This document shows, one piece after another, positions 1 through 6,292 of a stretch of DNA of 8,601 nucleotides. This DNA is from Thiobacillus sp. GTDB lineage: Bacteria > Pseudomonadota > Gammaproteobacteria > Burkholderiales > Thiobacillaceae. The notes beneath the pieces are model-generated. The model saw nothing but the letters and a program-made list of their open reading frames with translations, was not told the origin of the DNA and did not search any database. Within the stretch, counting starts at the first letter, position 1, and each line of letters begins with the position of its first letter. The stretch covers positions 1-8,601 of the forward strand of contig JAIWOL010000180.1 of NCBI GenBank assembly GCA_020216925.1, given 5' to 3'. The position numbers and the translations under genes are program-made.

Positions 1-788
1 TCGCGCCGCAGCGCGGCGCGCAGGTCATCGGCCGCAGCGGTGCCCAGCGGCGCAAGCGCCGCGCGCGCGCCTGAATCGTCGCCGCTCCAGCGCAGCGCGC
101 GCGCCCATTCAAGGCGGATGTCCGCATCCTCGGTCTCGCGCAGCAGCGTGCCGAGCGCAACGGCAGCGCGCTGATGCTCGCCGCGCTGGTTGGCAAGACG
201 CCCGAGCGCAAAGCGCGCCTCGCGGTCGCCCGGACTGGCCTGCAATACCGCCCGGTAGGCCTGATCTGCGGCCTGCGCCTGCCCCATCCACAGCAGCACG
301 CGCGCCTCGCCCTTGCGGGCGCGCAGGTCATCGGGAAAGCGCGCTCGTTGCGCCCGGTAGCCTGCCAGCGCGTCCGGCAAGCGGTCGAGCGCGAGCAGGG
401 CTTCGGCCTGGCCGTGACGCAGTTCGGGGTCTTGCGGACGCGCGGCCAGTTCAGCTTCGAACATCGGCAAGGCAGCCTGCGCCTGCCCGGACCAGAGCAG
501 TTGCCAGGCAAGCGCACCCCGCACGTCCGGCAGCCGCGACGGCGCCACGGCGACGACGCGCTGGTAGAGCTGCGCCGCCTCGCGATTGCGGTCGGCCCAG
601 CCGTATACGCGCGCCGCCTCGATCAAAAGGTCGGCGTTGGCGGGATCGCGCGCGAGCAGGGCGTCGAACTCGGCGAGTGCCTGCGGCCAGGCGCGCAGGT
701 CGGCGAAGCGGCGGGCCTCGGCAAGCGACGCCGCCGTGGCTGGCGCGCTGAGGCTGATCAGCAGGAGCAGGATGGCGAACGGTTTCAC
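1..788 (-). CDS. pgaA: Secreted TPR protein, probable N-terminus of PNAG export porin PgaA (3' end outside window)
   Basis: Reads as 262 complete codons to the window edge, so the C-terminal part is missing. The GTG start (786-788) shares GTGA with the pgaC stop. It opens a signal peptide (Lys-Pro, then a Leu/Ile-rich core, likely cleavage after PATA), indicating export. After this come about six tetratricopeptide-like helical pairs, with recurring A...Y...L...P.D patterns, for example around residues 40-75, 105-140 and 140-215. E. coli PgaA is an outer-membrane porin of about 800 residues, with periplasmic TPRs that bind partly deacetylated PNAG and a C-terminal beta-barrel. Position directly after pgaD-pgaC fits this role, but the barrel cannot be seen. 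No Shine-Dalgarno is visible, so translation probably depends on coupling to pgaC. Alternative: a stand-alone periplasmic TPR protein of an exopolysaccharide system. TPR and signal peptide are clear; the pgaA name is inferred from context. Confidence 0.7.
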   Translation of the reverse strand, partial: MKPFAILLLLISLSAPATAASLAEARRFADLRAWPQALAEFDALLARDPANADLLIEAARVYGWADRNREAAQLYQRVVAVAPSRLPDVRGALAWQLLWSGQAQAALPMFEAELAARPQDPELRHGQAEALLALDRLPDALAGYRAQRARFPDDLRARKGEARVLLWMGQAQAADQAYRAVLQASPGDREARFALGRLANQRGEHQRAAVALGTLLRETEDADIRLEWARALRWSGDDSGARAALAPLGTAAADDLRAALRR

Positions 789-2053
789 GAGGATTTGACG
801 GTATGCAGGCTGGTCCAGGTAATGGCGCGGCGGGCGGGTTTCCGGAACAGCGACGGCAGGGCGATGACGGTCGTGAGCGACAGAATCATCCAGTAAACGA
901 TCGGGTAATAGACGGCATAGACGAAGTAGCGCGGGGTGCCGGGGTCGTAGGCGCGGTCCATGCGGGTGCCGAGCAGCAGTTGCAGCAGGCAGACGGTGGC
1001 GATCGACATACCCCAGAAATTGGGGATCGGGTGCGCGCCCACGGGGGGATAGCCGACGGCATACGAGATCAGCCAGAGCGTGGTGAGCGCGACGAAGCAC
1101 ACGGCCCACAGGGTGGACAGCACCGATTCCCAGAAGATTGGCCACATCCGCCGGAGCTTCCAGGTGAACGCCACGTCGCGGTGCCGCCTGAGCACCTGCA
1201 TGAGCCCGCGCGCCCAGCGCATGCGCTGGCGGAAATGCGCGCGCAGGGTTTCGGGCACGGTCATCCAGACCAGCGCGCGCGGCTCGTAGCGCACGTCCCA
1301 GAAGCGTTTTTGCAGACGCCAGGTGAGCTCGATGTCCTCGGTCGGCATGTCGGGACTGAAGCCGCCCGCGTCGATGAGCGCGCTCTTGCGGAAGGCGGCG
1401 ACCACGCCGGACACGGTGACGATGCGTCCCCAGATGCGCTGCGAGCGGCGCAACAGGCTGACGATGGAGGTGAATTCGATGAGCTGGAGCCTGGCGAGAA
1501 AGGTATCGACATTCTTGACGCGCGGGTTGCCGGTAACCGCCGCGACGCGCGCGCTGGAAAAATGCGGCACCAGGTGCCGGAGGATATCGGGTTCGACCTC
1601 GGCGTCGGCATCGATGATGAGGACGATTTCGCCGTTCAATAGCGGCAGCGCATCGTTCAGGGCCAGCGCCTTGCCCTCGTTCTGCCGCTTGCGCACCACC
1701 CGCACGCGCCCGCCCGCCGCGTGGCGGGCGACGATCTCGACGGTGCGGTCGCGCGAGCCGTCATCGACGACCACGATTTCGTAATCGGGATAGTCGATGC
1801 GCGCCGCGGCCGCCAGCGTCGCATCGAGCACGGCCTCCTCGTTGTGCGCCGGTATCAGGACCGAAACCCGCGGCGCCGGTTCGGGCAGACGCGGCGGGGA
1901 TTCGTCCTGCTGCTCCCAGCGGCCGCGGAAGAACAGCGACGTCGTCATCCAGACGACCCCCGTGACAATGGGGTAGGCGGCAAAAAAAACCATCATCGCC
2001 CAATACAGCGAGGTGTGCTGGATGGCTTCGAGTATCGGGATCAGTGCGTTCAT
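785..2053 (-). CDS. pgaC: PNAG synthase glycosyltransferase PgaC (GT2 family)
   Basis: A 422-residue inner-membrane processive family-2 glycosyltransferase that polymerises UDP-GlcNAc into poly-beta-1,6-GlcNAc (E. coli PgaC is about 440 residues). Order: N-terminal membrane segment (about 15-42); cytoplasmic GT-A domain starting at VSVLIPAHNEE (63-73); UDP-binding VDDGS (96-100); metal-binding DAD (148-150); catalytic-base TED (238-240); QRMRW (276-280), the QxxRW signature of processive synthases; then membrane segments at about 308-335, 345-362 and 378-400. The ATG at 2053 was chosen because it overlaps the pgaD stop in ATGA. The frame stays open upstream to 2437, but that part only shadows pgaD. 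The stop overlaps the next gene's start (GTGA). A T8 run near codons 22-24 encodes Val-Phe-Phe. In E. coli, c-di-GMP activates the PgaC-PgaD pair; the same is plausible here but not visible. Confidence 0.93.
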   Translation of the reverse strand: MNALIPILEAIQHTSLYWAMMVFFAAYPIVTGVVWMTTSLFFRGRWEQQDESPPRLPEPAPRVSVLIPAHNEEAVLDATLAAAARIDYPDYEIVVVDDGSRDRTVEIVARHAAGGRVRVVRKRQNEGKALALNDALPLLNGEIVLIIDADAEVEPDILRHLVPHFSSARVAAVTGNPRVKNVDTFLARLQLIEFTSIVSLLRRSQRIWGRIVTVSGVVAAFRKSALIDAGGFSPDMPTEDIELTWRLQKRFWDVRYEPRALVWMTVPETLRAHFRQRMRWARGLMQVLRRHRDVAFTWKLRRMWPIFWESVLSTLWAVCFVALTTLWLISYAVGYPPVGAHPIPNFWGMSIATVCLLQLLLGTRMDRAYDPGTPRYFVYAVYYPIVYWMILSLTTVIALPSLFRKPARRAITWTSLHTVKSS

Positions 2054-2418
2054 CCGTGCGTGAAATGCTTGTCCGTGCCGTCGGCGTCGATGACGACGAC
2101 GCGCGCCGCGCGCAGCGCCTCCCAGTCCGCGTGGACGGTCTGCCCAGCCCAGTCGCGGGCGTAGTTCGATTCCACCTGACGCAGCCCCGTGCGCGGTCCC
2201 TTGGCGCGAAATATCCGGCGATTGTGCAACACCCAGATGAACGTCAGGGCGGGGAAGATCAGCAGACTGGCCGCGAGCAGCAGCAGCATGTCCCGCGGCT
2301 GAACCGCCTGGGTAGCGAGCACGTGCCACCAGGCCAGAAAAAAAAGTGCCCAACCGGCGACGAGCGCGAGCGCATGGACGGCCCGCCGGAATACGGTGGG
2401 GAGCGGCCGACGGCGCAT
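2050..2418 (-). CDS. pgaD: PNAG synthesis accessory membrane protein PgaD
   Basis: A 122-residue protein with a basic N-terminus (MRRRP), two hydrophobic segments (about 14-33 and 44-64), and a cytoplasmic tail starting LHNRRIFRAKGPR. Size and topology match PgaD/HmsS (E. coli PgaD is 137 residues), the small partner of PgaC that helps form the c-di-GMP-responsive synthase in the inner membrane. PgaD is poorly conserved, so the call rests on topology, the Asn-Arg-Arg-Phe-like motif after the second helix, and the direct overlap with pgaC. Its ATG (2416-2418) shares one base with the stop of the PEP-CTERM gene (TGATG), and its TGA overlaps the pgaC ATG. No strong ribosome binding site precedes it, which suggests translational coupling on both sides. 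A T8 run (2338-2345) encodes Leu-Phe-Phe in the first membrane helix. In E. coli pgaD follows pgaC; here it comes first. Confidence 0.82.
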   Translation of the reverse strand: MRRRPLPTVFRRAVHALALVAGWALFFLAWWHVLATQAVQPRDMLLLLAASLLIFPALTFIWVLHNRRIFRAKGPRTGLRQVESNYARDWAGQTVHADWEALRAARVVVIDADGTDKHFTHG

Positions 2419-3204
2419 CAGACCCGACGTCTGGCAAACCGCCTGAAAGCCGCCAGCGCGCCGAGCCCGGCGAGCAGGTTCAGCGCCGTCGCAGGCTCGG
2501 GCACGGGCGTGGTGTAGAGATAGGTCTGCGGCACGGTCGCCCAGGCACCGCCGTCCTGGGTCCAGGCAAGCTGCACCACGCCCGATTCCAGACGTTCCCA
2601 GGCCACGAGTTCAAAGCCGTAGAGGCCGGCGTCGAGCAGCAGGTCGTTATCGAACCCCAGGCGGTCGCGCGGGTTCAGGCCGTCCTGCAGCAGGCTCAGC
2701 GTGGCGCCCTGTCCGCTCAGGCTGAAACGGAAACCGTCGTCATACAGCACGCCAAAATTGTAAAAACCGCTCGTCGGGACCGCGACATAGCCGGTAAAAC
2801 GCACGGCGTAATTGTCCTGATATTCGTCCGGGTCGGGATGAAAGAACGGCACCAGAGACTGCGCGCCCCAGGTGGGCGCCCAGGTGTCGAGGTAGCGCTG
2901 GTCGGCCCACTGGATATTGCCCAGCACGCCCGAATAAACCTGGACGACACCGGGTGCCCCGGACGGCAGCGAAAGTGCCGCCTCGGCATCGGCAAGCCCC
3001 CACAGCCCCGTGCCCCAGCTCTGGCTGCCGTGAATCGTGCCGCGCCAGTCGGCTGCCACCTGCACCCACTGGCTGTTGACGCCGTCTCCTGCGGCAAAAC
3101 TGCCCGCAATCAGCGGCTGAATCGAAGCGGGGCTGGCCAGGGCCGGCGAACTCGCAAATCCCGCCAGCATGGCGAGGCCGCCTGAAAAAAAAAATCGTCT
3201 TCAT
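2418..3204 (-). CDS. PEP-CTERM sorting-domain exported protein with PA14-like domain (apparent frameshift in T10 tract near the start)
   Basis: The main frame, from an internal ATG at 3170, gives 250 residues. It has a probable signal-peptide end (ALA-SP near residue 12), then a beta-rich domain (about 77-205) with PA14-type features such as YAVRFTGYV, P.SG.Y.F and LYDDGFRFSL. The C-terminus is a classic PEP-CTERM tail: VPEP (223-226), a hydrophobic helix and RRFARRR. Exosortase is expected to recognise this tail and release the protein to the surface or matrix. The better start is ATG 3204, with GGAGAG five bases upstream, encoding MKTIFF, but the T10 run (3185-3194) shifts it out of frame. 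Nine Ts would give a normal signal peptide, MKTIFFSGGLAMLAGFA followed by SSPALA. This is a sequence error, phase variation or slippage; if none of these, only the 3170 start remains and export would be doubtful. It is the first gene of the PNAG operon, overlapping pgaD at TGATG. PA14 folds often bind glycans, so a PNAG-matrix role is inferred. Confidence 0.85.
3185..3194 (-). repeat. T10 homopolymer tract after the start codon of the PEP-CTERM gene
   Basis: Ten consecutive A on the plus strand (T10 in the coding strand) occupy codons 4-7 counted from ATG 3204. With ten Ts, translation from the strong ribosome binding site leaves the PEP-CTERM frame. With nine (or twelve) it joins it exactly and restores a full signal peptide. 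Tracts of this length are prone to slipped-strand mutation and to polymerase slippage, and also to sequencing error. Confidence 0.85.
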
Positions 3205-3209
3205 GAAAG

Positions 3210-3215
3210 CTCTCC
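3210..3215 (-). promoter_or_regulatory. Ribosome binding site for the PEP-CTERM gene (ATG 3204)
   Basis: GGAGAG lies five bases upstream of ATG 3202-3204. It is the best Shine-Dalgarno in the left half of the window. It supports 3204 rather than 3170 as the intended start, and so supports the view that the T10 tract causes a frameshift. Confidence 0.7.
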
Positions 3216-3250
3216 GTATAGACCGCGTGGTATCTGAATAGCTGGTGCCT

Positions 3251-3266
3251 AACAATTTTTGTGCCA
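3251..3266 (-). promoter_or_regulatory. Candidate sigma-54 (-24/-12) promoter of the PEP-CTERM/pga operon
   Basis: On the minus strand the sequence reads TGGCACAAAAATTGTT. The sigma-54 consensus is TGGCAC-N5-TTGCW, with GG and GC ten bases apart. The -24 half is perfect, the spacing is correct, and the -12 half has GT instead of GC. Transcription would start near 3240, giving a leader of about 36 bases that contains the ribosome binding site. PEP-CTERM systems are known to be associated with the PrsK/PrsR two-component pair, whose regulator is of the sigma-54 activator type, so the class of promoter fits. No activator site was identified with confidence; a 10-bp palindrome CGCGATCGCG (3322-3331) upstream is a weak candidate. 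Confidence 0.6.
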
Positions 3267-3333
3267 GCGCGTCGTGCAGGGCGTGGCGGCAGCCCGCGCC
3301 GAGCCGCCGGCGACCACTGGCCGCGATCGCGTC

Positions 3334-3370
3334 AAAAAACCGGCGGCCTCGACGGGACGGCAACGCCGGT
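3334..3370 (-). terminator. Probable intrinsic terminator downstream of the srkA-like gene
   Basis: On the minus strand, about 50 bases after the srkA-like stop, ACCGGCG (3364-3370) pairs perfectly with CGCCGGT (3339-3345), followed directly by a run of six Ts (3334-3339, the first shared with the stem). The 18-base loop is long. A competing 25-base hairpin (3351-3375) overlaps it. This would separate the kinase gene from the sigma-54-driven operon. Confidence 0.45.
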
Positions 3371-3380
3371 CCGTCTGCAA

Positions 3381-3397
3381 GCCCGGTTAATCCGGGC
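3381..3397. repeat. Short perfect hairpin GCCCGG-TTAAT-CCGGGC
   Basis: A 6-bp perfect inverted repeat with a 5-base loop, located 23 bases past the srkA-like stop. It has no T run on the minus strand, so it may only help stabilise or end the kinase transcript together with the terminator further on. Confidence 0.5.
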
Positions 3398-3419
3398 CTG
3401 TTTCTCTTGATGCAGGCGC

Positions 3420-4403
3420 TTACGCCAGCAGCGGCGGCTCGTCCATCAAGGCAATCTGTTCGCGCAGTTCGAGGATGCGCGCCTGCCAGTACTGCTGCGT
3501 ATTGAACCATGGAAATGCGACAGGAAAAGCCGGGTCGCCCCAGCGGCGCGCAAGCCACGCGGCGTGGTGAATCAAGCGCAGGGTTCGGAGCGCCTCGACA
3601 AGATGAAGTTCGCGCGGATCGAATTCGGCGAAGTCCCCGTAGCCGGTGAGGATGTCGTTTAACTGCGCCTGCTGCTGTTCGCGCTCGCCCGACAGCAGCA
3701 TCCACAGATCCTGTACCGCCGGCCCGCTGCGGCAGTCGTCGAAATCGACGAAATGCGGACCGGCGTCGCTCCACAGCACATTGCCGGCATGACAGTCGCC
3801 GTGCAGGCGCAGGGCGCGCACCGCCCCCGCGCGCGCATAGCAGTGGGCTACCTGGTCGAGCGCGTGGTCGACCACGCCCGTCCACGCCGGCGCGAGGTCG
3901 GCCGGCAGCCAGTTGCCGGCACGCAGAAAGTCGCGCGCTTGAATGCCGAAGGTTTCGACGTCGAGTGCGGGCCGGTGCACAAAGGGCTCCCGCATGCCCA
4001 CCGCGTGGATGCGTGCGAGAAACCGCCCCATGCGCTCCAGCGTGCCGGGACGGTCGAATTCCGGCGGGCGGCCGCCCTGTTTCGGGAACACGGCAAAACG
4101 AAAGCCCGCATGCGCGTGCAGCGTGGCCCCCTTGAGGACGAGCGGGGCCACCACCGGAATCTCGCGCTCGGCCAGATCGGCGGTGTAGGCGTGCTCTTCG
4201 AGGATGGCTTCGTCGCGCCAGCGTCCGGGACGATAGAACTTCACCACCACGGCTGCGGCATCCGTCACGCCCGTCAGGTAGACACGGTTCTCGTAGCTGT
4301 TGAGCGCCAGCAGGCGGCCGTCGGCGCGCAAGCCGGTGCTGTCGAGCGCGTCGAGGACAAGGTCGGGCATAAGGCCGGCGTAGGGGGGAGGCGATTCGAT
4401 CAT
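3420..4403 (-). CDS. srkA: Stress response serine/threonine kinase SrkA (YihE) family
   Basis: 327 residues, essentially the length of E. coli SrkA (328). It has a choline-kinase/aminoglycoside-phosphotransferase-like fold and is cytoplasmic. Motifs in order: NSYENRVYL (35-43, nucleotide-loop region), VVVKFYRPGRW (52-62, Lys55 the likely ATP-binding lysine), catalytic loop LHGDCHAGNVLW (200-211; Asp203, Asn208), and the metal-binding FVDFDDC (218-224, Asp220 in the DFG position). All catalytic residues are present, so an active enzyme is expected. In E. coli SrkA is a Cpx-regulated kinase that limits stress-induced death; its physiological substrate is poorly defined. The ATG at 4403 gives the family-typical N-terminus but has no strong ribosome binding site. 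Met12 is an alternative start. The gene stands alone: the next gene on the same strand starts 215 bases away beyond a terminator, and the photolyase operon diverges. Confidence 0.9.
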   Translation of the reverse strand: MIESPPPYAGLMPDLVLDALDSTGLRADGRLLALNSYENRVYLTGVTDAAAVVVKFYRPGRWRDEAILEEHAYTADLAEREIPVVAPLVLKGATLHAHAGFRFAVFPKQGGRPPEFDRPGTLERMGRFLARIHAVGMREPFVHRPALDVETFGIQARDFLRAGNWLPADLAPAWTGVVDHALDQVAHCYARAGAVRALRLHGDCHAGNVLWSDAGPHFVDFDDCRSGPAVQDLWMLLSGEREQQQAQLNDILTGYGDFAEFDPRELHLVEALRTLRLIHHAAWLARRWGDPAFPVAFPWFNTQQYWQARILELREQIALMDEPPLLA

Positions 4404-4722
4404 GGATCAACCCGGACAGTGAGGCCGGATTATGCGGCCAGACACAAGCGATTTCCGGTTGCCGGCAAAAAACGCGGCTGCTCAGGCCAGGCTGCGGACG
4501 CGTCGGGAACGCGTGCGGCAATCCGTCGATGAGCCGTCACGTGCGCCCAACGTGCAGGGCGCACGAATGATTTCCGCCTGCACGAAGCAAAGCCTGCATG
4601 GATAGGGGGGGTTCGACGGCCATCGCCGCCCGGGGGGCGCGCCGCTTCGCCCGGGAAAGAATTTTTTTGCTGCAACGGCGTGTTCAATTTTTGTCGAACC
4701 CCGCATCGCCTAAGCTTGGCGA
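4404..4722. other. Divergent intergenic region between srkA and the photolyase operon
   Basis: 319 bases with no supported gene; open frames here lack ribosome binding sites and family resemblance. It should hold both divergent promoters, but no convincing paired -35/-10 is visible. A CATAAT (minus strand, 4429-4434) could be a -10 for srkA. Other structures: palindrome TTGCCGGCAA (4459-4468); two ACGCGT palindromes 11 bases apart (4498, 4509); a perfect 9-bp inverted repeat (4540-4565); a G+C-rich imperfect hairpin (4629-4655) followed six bases later by T7; and GTTC-N10-GAAC (4682-4699) close to the photolyase start. Confidence 0.6.
4540..4565. repeat. Perfect 9-bp inverted repeat in the divergent intergenic region
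   Basis: CGTGCGCCC (4540-4548) and GGGCGCACG (4557-4565) are exact reverse complements around an 8-base loop. It lies roughly midway between the two divergent genes, where an operator or an RNA hairpin could act on either. No T run follows on either strand, so it does not look like an intrinsic terminator. Confidence 0.6.
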
Positions 4723-6285
4723 ATGTCGACCGCTCTCGTCTGGCTCAAACGCGATCTGCGCCTGCATGACCACGCTCCGCTTGCCGCTGCTGCCGCGCAC
4801 GCGCAGGCACTTGCGGTTTATGTGATCGAGCCGCAGTGGCTCGCCAGCCCGGAATTCGATCCGCAGCATCTCGATTTCGCTCTGGGCTGTCTGGCCGAAC
4901 TGCGCGCCGCACTCGGCGCGCGCGGGCTGCCCCTGCTGGTTCGCACGGGCGAGGCGCGCGCCGTGCTCGACACGCTGCGCCGCGAAACCGGTTTCACGCA
5001 TGTGTATTCGCACGAAGAGACGGGCCCCGGCTGGACTTACGCGCGCGATCTGGCCGTGGCCGACTGGTGCCGCGCGCACGGTGTGGTGTGGGAAGAAATG
5101 CCGCAGTACGGCGTAGTGCGCCGACTCGCGCGGCGCGCCGGCTGGGCGGCGCGCTGGCAGGGCCGCATGGACGCGCCGGAGCATGCAAGCCCCGCCGCGT
5201 TCCGGGGGGCGCGCCTTGACCTGGCCGACCTGCCCACGCTGGCCGATCTCGGCATAGCCCCGCACGGTCGCGCGATCCAGCCTGCCGGCGAACGCGCCGG
5301 GCTGGCCGTGCTCGACAGCTTTCTCACCCAGCGGGGCGGCGTCTACCGGCGTGCGATTTCCAGCCCGCTTACCGCCGAATCCGGCAGCAGCCGGCTCTCG
5401 CCCTATCTCGCCTTCGGCGCACTCTCGCTGCGCCGCGCGCATCAGGCCAGCGCCGCCGCGATCCGTCGCCGCCGCGCGGGCGGCGCCGCTGACCGCGCCT
5501 TCGCCTACGGCTTGTCTGGCTTCGTGTCGCGGCTCAGGTGGCATTGCCATTTCATGCAGAAGCTCGAATCCGAGCCGGAAATCGAATTCCACAATTTTTC
5601 GCGCGCGCACGACGGCCTGCGCGAGCCGCACTTCGACCGTACACGCTTCGACGCCTGGTGCGCGGGGCAAACCGGCTATCCCATGGTCGACGCCTGCATG
5701 CGCCAGCTCATCGCCACCGGCTGGCTCAATTTCCGCATGCGCGCGATGCTGGTTTCCTTTGCCGCCTACCCTTTGTGGCTGCACTGGCGCAAGCCGGGGC
5801 TGTTCCTCGCGCGGCAGTTTCTGGATTTCGAAGCCGGTATTCACTGGCCGCAAATGCAGATGCAGTCCGGCACCACCGGCATCAACACCCTGCGCGTCTA
5901 TTCCCCCAGCAAGCAGGCCCTGGATCACGACCCGGAAGGGGTCTACATCCGGCGCTGGGTGCCCGAACTCGCGCGCGTGCCGCAGGGCTATCTCGCCCGG
6001 CCCTGGACGATGCCGGCAGAAATCCAGCGCGCCGCCGGTTGCGTCATCGGCCGCAATTACCCCGCTCCCGTCGTCGATGAAAGTTCCAGCATCAAAGCCG
6101 CCAAGGACGCGCTCTACGGTCTGCGCCGGCAAAGTGCCGCGCGCGAAGAAGCCGTCGCCATCGCCGACAGGCACGGCTCGCGCAAAAGCGGACTGCCCGG
6201 CACTTCGCGCCGCCAGCCCCACCGCCCCCGCTGCCCGCGCGACGCGGCTGCCGGCGGGGTACAGCGCGAGTTGTTCGATTTCTGA
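4723..6285 (+). CDS. Divergent cryptochrome/deoxyribodipyrimidine photolyase family protein
   Basis: 520 residues: an antenna-type Rossmann domain (about 1-130, beginning LVWLKRDLRLHDH), a linker, a helical FAD-binding domain (about 195-470) and a basic tail. FAD-domain landmarks are SSRLSPYLAFG (222-232), TGYPMVDACMRQL (317-329), Asp368 and Glu370 (E. coli photolyase Asp372/Asp374), and RVYSPSKQ (391-398). Aligned by eye with E. coli PhrB at a constant offset of four, Trp277 and Trp359 are kept (Trp273, Trp355). Trp306, Trp382 and Trp384 become Pro302, Met378 and Met380; Glu274 becomes Arg270 and Asn341 becomes Phe337. So it binds FAD, but the usual electron-transfer chain and CPD contacts are altered. 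It may be a cryptochrome-like sensor or a repair enzyme with a different mechanism. The C-terminus QRELFDF resembles a sliding-clamp-binding motif. First gene of a plus-strand operon; no strong ribosome binding site. Confidence 0.88.
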   Translation: MSTALVWLKRDLRLHDHAPLAAAAAHAQALAVYVIEPQWLASPEFDPQHLDFALGCLAELRAALGARGLPLLVRTGEARAVLDTLRRETGFTHVYSHEETGPGWTYARDLAVADWCRAHGVVWEEMPQYGVVRRLARRAGWAARWQGRMDAPEHASPAAFRGARLDLADLPTLADLGIAPHGRAIQPAGERAGLAVLDSFLTQRGGVYRRAISSPLTAESGSSRLSPYLAFGALSLRRAHQASAAAIRRRRAGGAADRAFAYGLSGFVSRLRWHCHFMQKLESEPEIEFHNFSRAHDGLREPHFDRTRFDAWCAGQTGYPMVDACMRQLIATGWLNFRMRAMLVSFAAYPLWLHWRKPGLFLARQFLDFEAGIHWPQMQMQSGTTGINTLRVYSPSKQALDHDPEGVYIRRWVPELARVPQGYLARPWTMPAEIQRAAGCVIGRNYPAPVVDESSSIKAAKDALYGLRRQSAAREEAVAIADRHGSRKSGLPGTSRRQPHRPRCPRDAAAGGVQRELFDF

Positions 6286-6292
6286 GCCCGCC

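Noticed and set aside
2054..2437. Extending pgaC upstream to an ATG at 2437
   Set aside because: That stretch overlaps pgaD completely in another frame and does not look like a PgaC N-terminus; ATG 2053 gives the family-typical start and an ATGA overlap.
2740..4521. A 593-codon open frame on the minus strand covering srkA and the start of the PEP-CTERM gene
   Set aside because: It is an out-of-frame shadow of srkA with Arg/Ala-rich sequence. Only its short stretch beginning at ATG 3204 matters, as the out-of-frame reading through the T10 tract.
4629..4668. Hairpin plus T7 run upstream of the first photolyase as an intrinsic terminator or attenuator
   Set aside because: The stem needs a three-base bulge and ends six bases before the Ts, unlike a canonical terminator; no gene on the plus strand precedes it.
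4682..4699. GTTC-N10-GAAC near the photolyase start as a LexA (SOS) box
   Set aside because: It matches neither the CTGT-N8-ACAG type used by many proteobacteria nor the GAAC-N7-GTTC type; spacing and orientation are wrong.
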